A stretch of DNA of 64,000 bases from Chloracidobacterium sp. (GTDB lineage Bacteria > Acidobacteriota > Blastocatellia > Pyrinomonadales > Pyrinomonadaceae): the NCBI GenBank assembly GCA_016716365.1, contig JADJWM010000017.1:1-64000 (forward strand), given 5' to 3'. A program made the position numbers and the translations under genes. A model generated the notes under the pieces. That model was given only the letters and a program-made list of their open reading frames with translations. It did not search any database and had not been told where the DNA came from. How positions within the stretch are numbered: the first letter of the stretch is position 1; the number at the start of each line of letters is the position of its first letter. Below, piece by piece: positions 26,842-36,053 of the stretch.

Positions 26842-27540
26842 CTAGTTGCCTTCGATCGAGCTCGCGCCGCGTGACTTCTTCTCGACGCTCTTCGGGTTGC
26901 CCGTGTATTTGACCCGGCTCGCTCCGGAAGCCTTAGCCTGAAGATTGCCGGTAGCAAATGTTTCAACCGCACTTGCACCGCTCGCCTCGACGTTTGCATC
27001 TTCGGTCTTCAGACCGCCAGCGAACACTTTGCTGGCCCCGCTGACATCGACGAAAAGTCGCGATGTCTCGCCGTTGATCGTGATCTTAGAAGCTCCGCTG
27101 ACGTCTACACGCATTTCTTCGTTCTTTGAATCCTTAAGATCGACCCGCGAAACCCCCGAAGCATCGATCCGGTTGATGTCGGGTGCGGAGATCCTTATTT
27201 TCAAACCGTTTCCGCTTGAGATACGCTTTTCCGCTTCGATGTGAAGCACCCCGTCCCGCACCTCGGTCTTTATCAACGGAACGAGATTGTCATCGGCTTC
27301 GACCTCAACAAAAAAATCTTTCTGCGCGACGATCTCGACGTTAAAGACCCCGCCCACGTCGATACCGTTGAAATCCCGGACGTCGCGCGTCTCGGTGGCA
27401 ATCCGGCCAGAGCCTTTCACCTTATTACCAAAAGAGAAACTGAAAAACGGTCGTGCTGCTTCGCCCACCGAAAAGAAGCCGGTAACCAGAATGCCGACGA
27501 CGATAGCTGCAATAAAAATTAAGATTCCGAACTTCTTCAT
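26842..27540 (-). CDS. Secreted DUF2807 (head GIN domain) protein
   Basis: A 232-residue exported protein with an N-terminal helix (ILIFIAAIVVGILVTGFFSV) and a right-handed beta-helix of the DUF2807/GIN type. Characteristic turns repeat: RIDASGVSRVDL, MRVDVSGASKITING, LFVDVSGASKVFAGGL, ANVEASGASAVE and LQAKASGASRVKYTG. These repeated SGAS turns stack on one face. The family is found in putative adhesins and envelope proteins, without a known reaction. Its C-terminus is short and basic. Confidence 0.88.
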   Translation of the reverse strand: MKKFGILIFIAAIVVGILVTGFFSVGEAARPFFSFSFGNKVKGSGRIATETRDVRDFNGIDVGGVFNVEIVAQKDFFVEVEADDNLVPLIKTEVRDGVLHIEAEKRISSGNGLKIRISAPDINRIDASGVSRVDLKDSKNEEMRVDVSGASKITINGETSRLFVDVSGASKVFAGGLKTEDANVEASGASAVETFATGNLQAKASGASRVKYTGNPKSVEKKSRGASSIEGN

Positions 27541-27612
27541 AAATGCCTCCGAAAGAATAGCTGTTTAGCGAAACGTCCGCCGGCGACAGAAAGTTCAAAA
27601 TATTTGACGAAA

Positions 27613-27646
27613 CAAAAAAGGGACGCGCCCCTTGCGAACGCGTCCC
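27613..27646 (-). terminator. Intrinsic terminator of the lipoprotein gene
   Basis: On the minus strand, arms GGGACGCG/CGCGTCCC (27646-27639 with 27627-27620) are followed by six T (27619-27614). Confidence 0.85.
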
Positions 27647-27673
27647 CTCTATTGCTGCGTTGATCAGGTCAGG

Positions 27674-28138
27674 CTATTTCCGGCAGTAGCCTTCGGAGCC
27701 TTTGGTGATCAGCACGCAGTCCTTCTCGCCGCCGGGCCATTTCAACCCGGTTTCTTCGGGCGTTGTGAGCCTGGCGGTCTCGACCTTTTCCTTGCGCTTG
27801 AATTCGATCGTATCGCCCTTTGCGGTACCTTCGAACGATTCGACCTTCTTGTCGCGTCCCGTGATCTCGACCTTGAACTTATCACCGGTCTTGGTGATGG
27901 TCATCGACGAACCGTCCGGACCCGGCCAGACGCCTTCAAACGAAGCGGCCTTTGCCGCGGGCCCATTCGGGTTGGCCGCCGGCGACGCGGCCGGTGATCC
28001 TGCCGGAGAACTCGTGGCTGCGGGTGAGGCCGCCGGCGAATTCGGGGCTGTATTGGGTTTAGCGGGCGTTGTGGGTTCACAAGCCGCTAGAGCGATCGCT
28101 GAAACTGAGAACAGTAAAGTTAAAACTGATCTTCTCAT
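27674..28138 (-). CDS. Lipoprotein with Pro/Ala/Ser linker
   Basis: A 154-residue lipoprotein. Start at ATG 28138 has an AGAGGT ribosome site and gives a type II signal with lipobox ALAAC (Cys20). A low-complexity Ala/Pro/Ser segment (about 22-65) leads to a small beta-rich domain (SFEGVWPGPDGSSMTITKTG, KVEITGRDKK, DTIEFKRKE) resembling lipocalin-like barrels. Two Cys (KDCVLI and GYCRK) near the end may pair. The function is not recognised. It ends at its own terminator. Confidence 0.75.
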   Translation of the reverse strand: MRRSVLTLLFSVSAIALAACEPTTPAKPNTAPNSPAASPAATSSPAGSPAASPAANPNGPAAKAASFEGVWPGPDGSSMTITKTGDKFKVEITGRDKKVESFEGTAKGDTIEFKRKEKVETARLTTPEETGLKWPGGEKDCVLITKGSEGYCRK

Positions 28139-28496
28139 TTTGTTTACCTCTATTTCTTGTTGTTTCGCGGATCTTTCCCGGCCGTCGACAACAACGATCG
28201 GCCTCCGCATTCCAAACAGACACAGCCGGAATGTTCTGTCCGGATCCCGGATCTTTGCGGGCTCGGAAAGTTGAAAGCCTTCAAGATCCGAGTCCGGTCG
28301 AACAACGCTGCGTCCGAATGAACGTTCGACACGAAGTTTCTTGCACCATTTCTGCGAAGGATAAGAAATATTTCCTCGGCAACCGAAGCCGTTGCCTCGG
28401 GACGGCCGATCCTTACGTTTGACGCGTGCGAATCTTCGCGGCTAAGATTCGGGGTCAGAGGCTCTTTTCGAGTCCCCGATCAAGAAGAATATTCGT
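28139..28496. other. Intergenic, no gene seen
   Basis: This 358-base stretch lies between two divergently transcribed lipoprotein-type genes. It has no frame with a ribosome site or family resemblance and must hold both promoters; I could not place them with confidence. Confidence 0.5.
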
Positions 28497-28994
28497 ATGA
28501 AGACACTTGCGGCACCAACCATACTGTTCACTGTTCTGGCGTTCTGCAATTTGCCGAACGAGCAAAATTCGACGTCGAACGCGAATGGTCCGAACCCTCC
28601 GTCGAATACCTCCGAGCCGGCCGCCTTAGACCGCGAGGGTGCCAAGAACGAACTTCTACGGCTCATTAACGAGATCGCGGACGCTTCTGCCGATGGCGAT
28701 CGGACATTGCTGGACGATCGGACGACCGAGGATTTTCAATTGACCGATGTCGAAGGCAGAGTGCTGGACAAACAGAAGGCACTCGCCGAGGTGAGAAAGG
28801 AAACGTCGATCAAATCGTGGGTGATCACCGAAGCGGAACTCCGCTCGTTGACCGACGATTCCGCGGTTATGACATTCTTGATCACCCTTACGGGTACGAA
28901 CAACAAGGTCGTGAAGGCCAGGGTCACTGACACTTTCTCTAAGATTGATGGCCGCTGGCTCCTTAAGTCCGAACAGCAGACGCTATTGCGTTGA
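28497..28994 (+). CDS. Putative lipoprotein with SnoaL/DUF4440-like domain
   Basis: A 165-residue exported protein. The N-terminus TILFTVLAFC fits a lipobox (LAFC, Cys17), followed by a disordered Asn/Ser/Pro linker (to about 45) and an NTF2-like domain: ELLRLINEIADASADGDRTL, DDRTTEDFQLTDVEGRVLDK, then a curved sheet ending TFSKIDGRWLLKSEQQTLL. This matches the DUF4440/SnoaL-like cone fold, which may bind small ligands or act as a scaffold. No partner gene is evident. Confidence 0.78.
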   Translation: MKTLAAPTILFTVLAFCNLPNEQNSTSNANGPNPPSNTSEPAALDREGAKNELLRLINEIADASADGDRTLLDDRTTEDFQLTDVEGRVLDKQKALAEVRKETSIKSWVITEAELRSLTDDSAVMTFLITLTGTNNKVVKARVTDTFSKIDGRWLLKSEQQTLLR

Positions 28995-29006
28995 CGCGGT
29001 CTGCGA

Positions 29007-29501
29007 TCAGCACATTAGATAGATGGCCGTGATCTTGATCAACTTGCCGTTTCTAAATGTGAAGTGGGTATTTCCTGGGCTGTCGTCGGTCATTTCGTAG
29101 TACCAAACCGACAGCTTTGTCCGTTGATCGGGTTCCTGGGCGTCCGGTTTGCCGAATTTTGCCCTCACCGACCCGGACGATTGTCCGACCCGCACACCTG
29201 ACACTGGCCAGGCGGCTGAGGTGACCTCGATCCGGCCGACCGTGAACCTGGACGCATCATTTGGGTCGTCCCAAAGGGTGATGACAGCGCCGCGATACCG
29301 CATCGTTAACTCGGTTCCGCCGACACAGGGCTCGGCTTCCCGTCGTTCTTGCGACAATGGCTTACCAAACCGGGCCCGGACCTCGTTCTGTGTTGCCCCG
29401 AGCCTCACACCGTTCACCGTTGGCCCCTCTTTCAGTGAGGTTTGCGCCGTCAAAGAGAATGCGGGAAGCAGCAGAATTGCGACAAAAAGAAGGGTCTTCA
29501 T
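29007..29501 (-). CDS. Secreted protein with two BamE/SmpA-like repeats
   Basis: A 164-residue protein with a signal peptide (1-19, cut near LTA-QT). Two tandem units share a pattern: VNGVRLGATQNEVRARFGKP and VSGVRVGQSSGSVRAKFGKP, each followed by a beta hairpin (MRYRGAVITLW; VWYYEMTDDS). This G(V/L)xxGxxxxxVxxxFGKP pattern is the SmpA/OmlA (BamE) fold. Two Cys (EPCVGG and the C-terminal YLMC) could pair. The role is unknown. Confidence 0.7.
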   Translation of the reverse strand: MKTLLFVAILLLPAFSLTAQTSLKEGPTVNGVRLGATQNEVRARFGKPLSQERREAEPCVGGTELTMRYRGAVITLWDDPNDASRFTVGRIEVTSAAWPVSGVRVGQSSGSVRAKFGKPDAQEPDQRTKLSVWYYEMTDDSPGNTHFTFRNGKLIKITAIYLMC

Positions 29502-29538
29502 AGGGGGAATGACGTAATTGGAGAAGAAAAATTGCGCA

Positions 29539-31167
29539 TCAACGCGAAAACGCGAAGTAGGCCCAGACGGCCTGGCCGAGACCTAGGATGAATCCGAGAA
29601 GTGCGCCGAACAGCTCGATCTTTCGCAGGTGCTCTTTCGCGACCGAAAGTACCAGGGCCTCAAGCTTTTCGACGGGATAGGCGTTTATTTTTTCGCGGAC
29701 AACCCCGCCCACGTCGAACTCGCGTATCGCTTCCGGCAGCTTTTCGCGAATCGCGGCCATGATCGTCTCGGCCAGAGAGTCGCTGGCGGCAACAAGCTTC
29801 TCTTCCGCAACAATATCGGTCAGACGGCCGATCGGTTTCGCCAAGAGCCGGTCGATCTGATCGGCAAGCACCGAATTTATGATCTGCGACGTCTCGTCCC
29901 TGGCGAGTATGCTCATCAGGCCCTTTGAAAGCATGTTCTTGAGCTTCTCTTCCGATTCCGGATGCAGCGTCTGCATTATGGCGTCAAGGCTGTGCGGACG
30001 AAGGGTTTCCAGCGTGCTCGAAATGTACTCTGAGATCGAATCCCTCATCTGTTCACCGCGGACAAGAGATAGAACCGACCGGACGATCTGGTCGTTCAGC
30101 CGTGAAAGCTGATCGGGTGCGATCTTGCCGACGACCTCGGTCAACGGCCGCTCCATGGCGTTATTTATACTTTGATCGATAAAATTGCGGGCCTCATCGG
30201 CGAAAAAGTCGCCCTTTAAGGTCTCTTCGATCCGCCGCGGCAGGCTCTCGTTGACCAGATCGTCAACTTCCCCGAGGAGGTTTTCGCGAGAGACAAAGAT
30301 CTTCTTAAAGAACGGGAGCCCTTCGTAATACTCGTGGACCTCGTGCTTTATCAACGCCCCGATCTGGTTTCGAGTGCGTTCCTCGGCCGCTAACTCCGTC
30401 AGGCGGTGGACGACCGGCTGGATCTGTTCGGCCGCCTTTTCTTTCAGCAGCAACACCGCATCATCCGTAAACAGAGAGCCGACGGGCGTTTCGGTGTTCA
30501 CGATCTCGTCGACCCGGCGGCTTACGAACTCGCGGACTTTGGTCTCAAGCGACGGCGACGCGATCGCGGAACCGATCCGATCCTCCAGAAAATCGACGAT
30601 ATTCGCAAAACTGGCCTCGTCGATCAGTTCTGACGCCCGCTGAGAAAGGAATTCATCGACACGGCGGGTGACAAAACCGCGGATCGCCTCAAGCGATTCA
30701 TCGCTCTTGAGGACGGCCTCGATATGCTCGGCAACTCTTAGCTGAAGCCCCGTAAGTGCGTCCAATACCGGGGCTCTAACCGTAGCGGGAAGCGTATCGA
30801 TCAAGGACGGCCACTCACGCGAGACCAAGTCTTCCACGTACGAATCCACAACGGCCCTTATCTTCTTCCGGAGAAAATCCTTGCCCAACAGTTCGTCCAT
30901 GATCGTTTCCTGTGAGACAAGTTCGTCGCCGACGGCTTTTCCTATGGCATTTGCCAGCCTTTCACGGTGCCGCGGGATCATTCCCTGTGGAAATAACGGG
31001 ATACCCAGCAGCTTGAACGGGCGACGCGGACGGAAGAGCATCCGGACCGCAAGCCAGGCGCCGACGTATCCATGAACGGTAGCAAAAATTATCAGAAGGG
31101 CAATCTTGACCCAAAGGTTCGAAAGGAGGGGCGTGAAAAAGTCGGCAATTTCCTGCAGAAATTCCAT
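29539..31167 (-). CDS. DUF445 family membrane protein
   Basis: A 542-residue protein of DUF445 (YheB-like). The N-terminal membrane helix (WVKIALLIIFATVHGYVGAWL) leads to the conserved AVRMLFRPRRPFKLLGIPLF and QGMIPRHRERLANAIGKAVG, then a long helical stalk with many amphipathic repeats (about 90-500), and a C-terminal helix (LFGALLGFILGLGQAVWAYF). The topology suggests a coiled stalk between two membrane anchors. Function is not known for the family. Confidence 0.9.
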   Translation of the reverse strand: MEFLQEIADFFTPLLSNLWVKIALLIIFATVHGYVGAWLAVRMLFRPRRPFKLLGIPLFPQGMIPRHRERLANAIGKAVGDELVSQETIMDELLGKDFLRKKIRAVVDSYVEDLVSREWPSLIDTLPATVRAPVLDALTGLQLRVAEHIEAVLKSDESLEAIRGFVTRRVDEFLSQRASELIDEASFANIVDFLEDRIGSAIASPSLETKVREFVSRRVDEIVNTETPVGSLFTDDAVLLLKEKAAEQIQPVVHRLTELAAEERTRNQIGALIKHEVHEYYEGLPFFKKIFVSRENLLGEVDDLVNESLPRRIEETLKGDFFADEARNFIDQSINNAMERPLTEVVGKIAPDQLSRLNDQIVRSVLSLVRGEQMRDSISEYISSTLETLRPHSLDAIMQTLHPESEEKLKNMLSKGLMSILARDETSQIINSVLADQIDRLLAKPIGRLTDIVAEEKLVAASDSLAETIMAAIREKLPEAIREFDVGGVVREKINAYPVEKLEALVLSVAKEHLRKIELFGALLGFILGLGQAVWAYFAFSR

Positions 31168-31250
31168 CGGTCATTAGAAACGCCGGCTCTGCGTTAAAGT
31201 TCTCGTCCGCAGCCGCCGATAAAGCATGTGCCGGACCCAGCCGAAGTGGC

Positions 31251-31634
31251 TCAAAACACCTGGAAGCCCTTGGAACGAAGGCAAAAATCGGAAAACTCAC
31301 TCAGCCAGGCATGACTCACGCTATAGTTCTTCCATTGCTCGTCTTCGTCCTTGAACAGCGTCATATCGTCTGGCTCTGCGGTGATCGTGCCGTCGGCATA
31401 GATCCGCTTGTCAGGCTCGAGCCTGGGCAATATCTCCTGCCGCAGTCGGCTGCCGATCAGATGGGCTTCTTCCATCTCCAGTTTAACGCCGGTTGCGTTA
31501 TATCCCATCTGTCTGATCTTGCCTTCGCTGATCACGTCGAAACCGCGGATCAGTTCGACGGCGGTTTTCCAATTCCAGACGTTGGCATTGAATTCGTGGT
31601 TCTCTGAACCGAGATCATGGAGTGTGAAGCTCAT
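31251..31634 (-). CDS. Hypothetical protein
   Basis: A 127-residue cytosolic protein, no signal or membrane helix. It opens MSFTLHDLGSENHEFNANVW, followed by mixed helices (WKTAVELIRGFDV; KLEMEEAHLIGSRLRQEILP) and the acidic AEPDDMTLFKDEDEQWKNYS. I recognise no family. Length, codon use and an intact frame support a real gene. It lies 83 bases downstream of nothing obvious on its strand and 84 bases before the DUF445 gene starts, so they may share a transcript. Confidence 0.6.
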   Translation of the reverse strand: MSFTLHDLGSENHEFNANVWNWKTAVELIRGFDVISEGKIRQMGYNATGVKLEMEEAHLIGSRLRQEILPRLEPDKRIYADGTITAEPDDMTLFKDEDEQWKNYSVSHAWLSEFSDFCLRSKGFQVF

Positions 31635-31775
31635 ATTGGTTGCAAATATTAGATCGACCTGGCTTGCCCCCGCAAAAAAATGCTAAACGCTCAGGATGCG
31701 GCAAGTCAATAAATGCGGGCAGGTTTCACTGCCCGCTGCGGCTGATGTTAGATTTGAGTTGACTCTGAGGTCGAA

Positions 31776-32198
31776 ATGAACGACGAAGTCCCATGCAGGA
31801 TAATTGTCGATGGACCGATGACCGGCGTCGCAATGAAGGTTCAACAAGGCAAGGATGGCCTGCTCGAACCTTCGACTTCGACGCCGGGCCGTATCATCTT
31901 TGATCTTCATCTCAGGACTGACCTGAGCTCAGGCGTTCCCAATTTCCTTGGGCCCTTTGCTCAAGGCCCGAAGGGCTCGCGATTCATTTATCTGAACTCC
32001 GGGAAATATGCCGGTAAGTTCGACACGTTTTGGGCACGACGTGCGAAGCTCGGTCTTAGTTCGGTGACCGCGGAAATGGTCAGGGAAATACTGGACAATC
32101 CCGGTTCTCGATTGGAGACGGTATTGAATGGCACTGGTGCTGACGGCGGCCCGGTTTGTGCAAGCGTCAAAGGGCTCGTGTGGAAGGTTGCCAAATGA
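31776..32198 (+). CDS. DUF5990 family protein
   Basis: A 140-residue protein of DUF5990: VPNFLGPFAQGPKGSRFIYL and NSGKYAGKFDTFWARRAKL are the characteristic core, ending with GTGADGGPVCASVKGLVWKV. The function is unknown. Its stop overlaps the start of the arylamine N-acetyltransferase (ATGA), so the two are translationally coupled. DUF5990 genes next to acetyltransferases suggest a shared small-molecule role, an inference only. Confidence 0.85.
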   Translation: MNDEVPCRIIVDGPMTGVAMKVQQGKDGLLEPSTSTPGRIIFDLHLRTDLSSGVPNFLGPFAQGPKGSRFIYLNSGKYAGKFDTFWARRAKLGLSSVTAEMVREILDNPGSRLETVLNGTGADGGPVCASVKGLVWKVAK

Positions 32199-32989
32199 AC
32201 ACGACCGCCTACCTTGCAAGGATCGGCCTATTGCCCGATCATCTTGAGCCGAACGAAGAGGTGCTGCGGTTGCTTCAGCGGAAACACCTGCTCTCAGTGC
32301 CGTTCGAGAATCTCGACATCCACTGGAAACGGCCGATCGTTCTCAATGTTAACCGGTTCTACGAAAAGATCGTCGCGAATCGCCGCGGCGGATTCTGCTA
32401 CGAATTAAACGGGCTGTTCAACGAACTATTGAGGTCGATCGGTTATCAAACCAGATTGCTCTCGGCGCGTGTCTTCAACGGCACCGGATACGGGCCCGAA
32501 TTCGATCACGCATTAATTGTCGTAACTATTGGAGATGACGAGTACCTGACTGACGTCGGTTTCGGCGATTTCACGGCCGAACCCCTCCGATTCAGCCTCG
32601 GCGTCGAGCAGCACGACCCGGCCGGCATTTTTGTGGTGCGAAGATTTGATGATGAATATTTCGAAGTTGCGAAACGCGACGGCAATAGTTGGAAGAGCCA
32701 GTACATTTTTAAGGATATAGCCCGCGAATTGGTCGATTTCACCGAAATGTGTGATTTTCAGCAGTATTCACCCGATTCGCATTTCAAGAAAGGAAAGGTC
32801 TGCTCGATCCTAACTGACAACGGACGCAAGACCCTCACCGACAAGAAGTTTATCGTTTCGACAGCGGTTGGAGACAAGAAGGAATCAGATGCGGGTGATG
32901 AAAAGTTCGATTTTCTGTTGATTACTGAGTTCGGGATAGATGCTCGGAAATTCGTCGACAAGAGTCTCAGAGAGGCAGAGGTCCCTTAG
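32195..32989 (+). CDS. nat: Arylamine N-acetyltransferase
   Basis: A 264-residue NAT enzyme starting at ATG 32195 (MNTTAYLARIGL), coupled to DUF5990. The catalytic triad is visible: Cys in NRRGGFCYELNGLFNELL (about residue 69), His in EFDHALIVV (about 107) and Asp in LTDVGFGD (about 122). It transfers acetyl from acetyl-CoA to aromatic amines and hydrazines. Length and spacing are typical. A start further upstream would only overlap the DUF5990 gene and is rejected. Confidence 0.95.
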   Translation: MNTTAYLARIGLLPDHLEPNEEVLRLLQRKHLLSVPFENLDIHWKRPIVLNVNRFYEKIVANRRGGFCYELNGLFNELLRSIGYQTRLLSARVFNGTGYGPEFDHALIVVTIGDDEYLTDVGFGDFTAEPLRFSLGVEQHDPAGIFVVRRFDDEYFEVAKRDGNSWKSQYIFKDIARELVDFTEMCDFQQYSPDSHFKKGKVCSILTDNGRKTLTDKKFIVSTAVGDKKESDAGDEKFDFLLITEFGIDARKFVDKSLREAEVP

Positions 32990-33024
32990 TGATAAGCTTA
33001 TGGAAGACTTATCATTCGAAAACG

Positions 33025-34074
33025 ATGACCCGATCCATTTCATACGCCGACGCCGGCGTTTCTATCGATAACGCCAACCGTGCGGTGGCGAAGATACGCG
33101 AATATGCCCGTTCGACGTTCAATGAACGTACGCTGACCGAGATCGGCAGCTTCGGCGGGATGTTCTCGGGCGCATTTCCCGATATGGCCGAGCCGATCCT
33201 CGTGGCTTCGGCCGACGGCGTCGGGACCAAGCTGAAGCTTGCTTTCGAAACCGGCATCCATAACACAGTCGGCGCGGACCTGGTCAATCACTGCGTCAAC
33301 GATATCCTCGTCCAGGGAGCCCGGCCGCTTTTCTTTTTGGATTACTTTGCGACCGGAAAGCTTGAGCCCGACGTGACAGCATCGGTCGTGGAAGGCATGG
33401 CCCGGGCATGCCGCGAGAACGGCTGCGTCTTGCTCGGCGGTGAAACGGCCGAAATGCCGGACTTTTATCCTCCTGGTGAGTACGACCTTGCCGGGTTTAT
33501 CGTCGGTGTGGTCGACAAAAAGAACGTTATCGACGGAAAACGGATCGAGCCGGGTGATGTGGTTCTCGGTTTGCCATCAAACGGCCTTCAGACCAACGGA
33601 TATTCACTCGCACGAAAACTATTTTTTGAGATCGGTAATTACAAAGTGGATACTTTTGTCGACGAGTTGGGCACGACCGTCGGCGAAGCTCTCCTTGCCA
33701 CACACCAAAGTTTCCTGCCGAAGATCGGCCCGCTTCTGGAGGCAGGAGCGGACAAGAGTGTCCGCGCTCCGTTGATCAAAGGCCTCGCCCACATAACCGG
33801 CGGCGGCTTCCTCGAAAATATCCCACGCATATTGCCGGCAGGCGTTTCAGTCGAGATCAACCACGGCTCATGGCCCGAACCGCCGATCTTCGGCCTGATG
33901 CAGAGTCTTGGAAATGTTTCGGATCAGGAGATGTACCGAACATTCAATATGGGCATCGGGATGATCATCGTTTGCCCGCGGAGCAGCAAGGCCCAAGTCG
34001 AGAACAGGCTCGCCGAGTGCTATGAGATCGGGAATGTTATTTCGGGAAACGAACCCGTGAGGATTCTCAATTGA
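33025..34074 (+). CDS. purM: Phosphoribosylformylglycinamidine cyclo-ligase
   Basis: A 349-residue AIR synthetase, fifth step of purine synthesis. Start at ATG 33025 gives MTRSISYADAGVSID, the usual PurM N-terminus; an upstream start would add an unrelated 12 residues. Motifs: ADGVGTKLKLAFETG, HCVNDILVQGARPLFFLDY, GCVLLGGETAEMPDFY, LPSNGLQTNGYSLAR and HITGGGFLENIPRILP. It is co-directional with purN, but an opposite-strand MgtE-type gene lies between them. Confidence 0.97.
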   Translation: MTRSISYADAGVSIDNANRAVAKIREYARSTFNERTLTEIGSFGGMFSGAFPDMAEPILVASADGVGTKLKLAFETGIHNTVGADLVNHCVNDILVQGARPLFFLDYFATGKLEPDVTASVVEGMARACRENGCVLLGGETAEMPDFYPPGEYDLAGFIVGVVDKKNVIDGKRIEPGDVVLGLPSNGLQTNGYSLARKLFFEIGNYKVDTFVDELGTTVGEALLATHQSFLPKIGPLLEAGADKSVRAPLIKGLAHITGGGFLENIPRILPAGVSVEINHGSWPEPPIFGLMQSLGNVSDQEMYRTFNMGIGMIIVCPRSSKAQVENRLAECYEIGNVISGNEPVRILN

Positions 34075-34141
34075 TCACGGATCGGCGAATCGCGTCAGTG
34101 CCTCTTTGTCACCGCTGACTCTAAACGGCGTTGGCCGAAGA

Positions 34142-35134
34142 TCATCCCACCACGGCGGTGGCGATCGCGAAATAGATCAAGATCGACAACAGGTCCTGGA
34201 TCACGGTAGCCAAGGGTCCGCTGCCGAATGCCGGGTCCAGACCGAAAGCATCCAACAGCCACGGAAGCCCCATTGCTGCCGAGGTGGCCGTGGAACAAGC
34301 GGCGAACACGGACAACCCCACGCAAAGAGCGACGTCCGCTTCGCCCCAGCGTAGCCATACCAACGGCGTAGCAACCACCGCAAGGGAAAGCCCGATCGCG
34401 AGCCCGGTCAGCAACTCGCGCGCAACCATTCGCCGCATTCCGACCCCTACAGAAAGCCCGCGGACGACGACAGTTTCGGTCTGGGTGCCGACCGCGTCGG
34501 CCAGGTATACGATGCCCGGGATGAAGAACGCCAGCATCACCTGGTGTAGGAGCTTTCCCTCGAACCAGCCGACGAAATCCGCAGCTAACAGAGCACCACC
34601 AAGTCCAACGAGCAGCCAGGGAACGCGATGCCAGAAGCGCCGCTCGACCCGCTCCTCGCTGGTGGCGCGCGCCGCGGCCGTGCTTTTTGTGAAGCCGCCC
34701 AGGCGCGACAAGTCTTCTTCGTGTTCGGACAGCAAAACAGCGAGCAGTCGGTGGGGCGGAATGACCCCGACAAAGTGGCCGTCCCGGTCAACTACGGTCA
34801 ATGCGGACTCCTCGTTGCGCACAGCGTGCCAAGCCGCGACTTCTTGATCGACTCCAGGTGCGACGACGGGAGCGTTGGGGTCCATCAACTCGCCCAGGGT
34901 GGTGTCGGCCGGGGCGGACAGTAGATCCTCGATCCTCACTAGCCCGAGGAACCGTTGATGTTCGCAAACGACGACATGGCTGGCGCTCTCATACGGCCGG
35001 CCCGCGAGCTGTTGCCGAACTTCATCGGCTTTACGGTGGGGTAAAAAGATCGGCACCTGATCACAGGCGTGGTGGGCAGCGGTCTCAAAAGTAACTCGCC
35101 CGTTGGCTATGAGTGGATCAATCGGCATACACAA
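34142..35134 (-). CDS. MgtE-like transporter with CBS domains
   Basis: A 330-residue protein: a CBS-domain pair (about residues 40-165, SHVVVCEHQRFLGLVRIEDL and ALTVVDRDGHFVGVIPPHRL) and five membrane helices (about 185-330) of the MgtE channel, with FFIPGIVYLADAVGTQTETV as the pore-side helix. It lacks the long N-terminal domain of classical MgtE (about 450 residues). MgtE passes magnesium and is gated by magnesium bound to the CBS pair. The gene is more GC-rich than its neighbours and interrupts purM-purN, consistent with acquisition. Confidence 0.87.
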   Translation of the reverse strand: MCMPIDPLIANGRVTFETAAHHACDQVPIFLPHRKADEVRQQLAGRPYESASHVVVCEHQRFLGLVRIEDLLSAPADTTLGELMDPNAPVVAPGVDQEVAAWHAVRNEESALTVVDRDGHFVGVIPPHRLLAVLLSEHEEDLSRLGGFTKSTAAARATSEERVERRFWHRVPWLLVGLGGALLAADFVGWFEGKLLHQVMLAFFIPGIVYLADAVGTQTETVVVRGLSVGVGMRRMVARELLTGLAIGLSLAVVATPLVWLRWGEADVALCVGLSVFAACSTATSAAMGLPWLLDAFGLDPAFGSGPLATVIQDLLSILIYFAIATAVVG

Positions 35135-35330
35135 ACCTCGTACAAGCTAAGGCGTTTTGACAATGCGGCAGGACGGCTTCTAGATATCGATTGTTGACGA
35201 TAATACGCTCGAAGATGCGTATTACCAACGATAAACCGGTTTTGATCACTACCGCTTCACGATCATCCGTGACCCGGTCGAGTAAAGATGCTAGCTTGTT
35301 TCTTGCACTGAAGCGATTTCGATTCATCCT

Positions 35331-35918
35331 ATGAAGATAGGCATATTGATATCCGGCCGCGGATCGAACATGGTCGCGTTGGTTGACGCCGTGAAAAGCG
35401 GCGAAATTCCAAACAGCGAGGTTGCTGTCGTGATCAGTGACAAGAAGGATACGGCGGGTTTGGAAAAGGCTCGCACCCGGGGCGTTAGGGCGCTCGTGAT
35501 TGAAAGGAAGGGACGTTCCCGCGAGGAGCACGACGCTCAGATCGTTGCCGAGTTGAAAGATCGCGGTGTCGAACTGGTCTGTCTCGCGGGTTATATGCGG
35601 CTGTTGTCGCCAATGTTCGTACGCGCATTCCCAAACCGGATAGTGAACATCCATCCGAGCTTGCTCCCGGCCTATCCGGGCCTCAACGTTCACGAACGCG
35701 TTCTCGCGGCGGGTGAAACGCGATCGGGTTGCACCGTGCATTATGTTGACGAAGGCCTGGACAGCGGGCCGGTGATCCTGCAGCGTGAAGTTCCCGTCCT
35801 TGCCGGCGATACGCCAGAAACGCTAGCCGCCCGCATTCTCGAACAGGAGCATTCTTTGTACGTGGAAGCGATAAAGACGCTGGCCGAGAAAACAACTGCT
35901 TCCAACAGTTCCTCATGA
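35331..35918 (+). CDS. purN: Phosphoribosylglycinamide formyltransferase
   Basis: A 195-residue GAR transformylase. MKIGILISGRGSNMVALVDA is the N-terminal phosphate-binding loop. The catalytic Asn-His pair is in NIHPSLLPAYPGLNVHE (about residues 105-107) and the Asp in VHYVDEGLDSGPVI (about 143). LAGYMRLLSPMFV supplies the folate side. It uses 10-formyl-THF to formylate GAR. It should be in an operon with purM but is separated by a reverse-strand gene, so it probably uses its own promoter in 35135-35330. Confidence 0.96.
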   Translation: MKIGILISGRGSNMVALVDAVKSGEIPNSEVAVVISDKKDTAGLEKARTRGVRALVIERKGRSREEHDAQIVAELKDRGVELVCLAGYMRLLSPMFVRAFPNRIVNIHPSLLPAYPGLNVHERVLAAGETRSGCTVHYVDEGLDSGPVILQREVPVLAGDTPETLAARILEQEHSLYVEAIKTLAEKTTASNSSS

Positions 35919-36053
35919 AGTCTCTTTCTTGAAGAGTTTCCTCGGAGCCGGACTCCGCACTCAGCCACCTGATTTGACCGAGGCGCGCGCCGAGGCTTAC
36001 GCGTCGGTGAAAAATGCCGGAGCCGTCCCAAAGCAATACAGCCTAGCTGGGCA

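Noticed and set aside
31715..31736. Hairpin GCGGGCAG/CTGCCCGC as a terminator
   Set aside because: The stem is good but no T run follows on either strand and it lies in a divergent promoter region.
35201..35224. Possible magnesium riboswitch in the MgtE leader
   Set aside because: Only one 8-bp hairpin is visible; the M-box core elements could not be found.
35118..35741. 207-codon minus-strand frame antisense to purN
   Set aside because: purN on plus is unmistakable; the antisense frame has no family resemblance.
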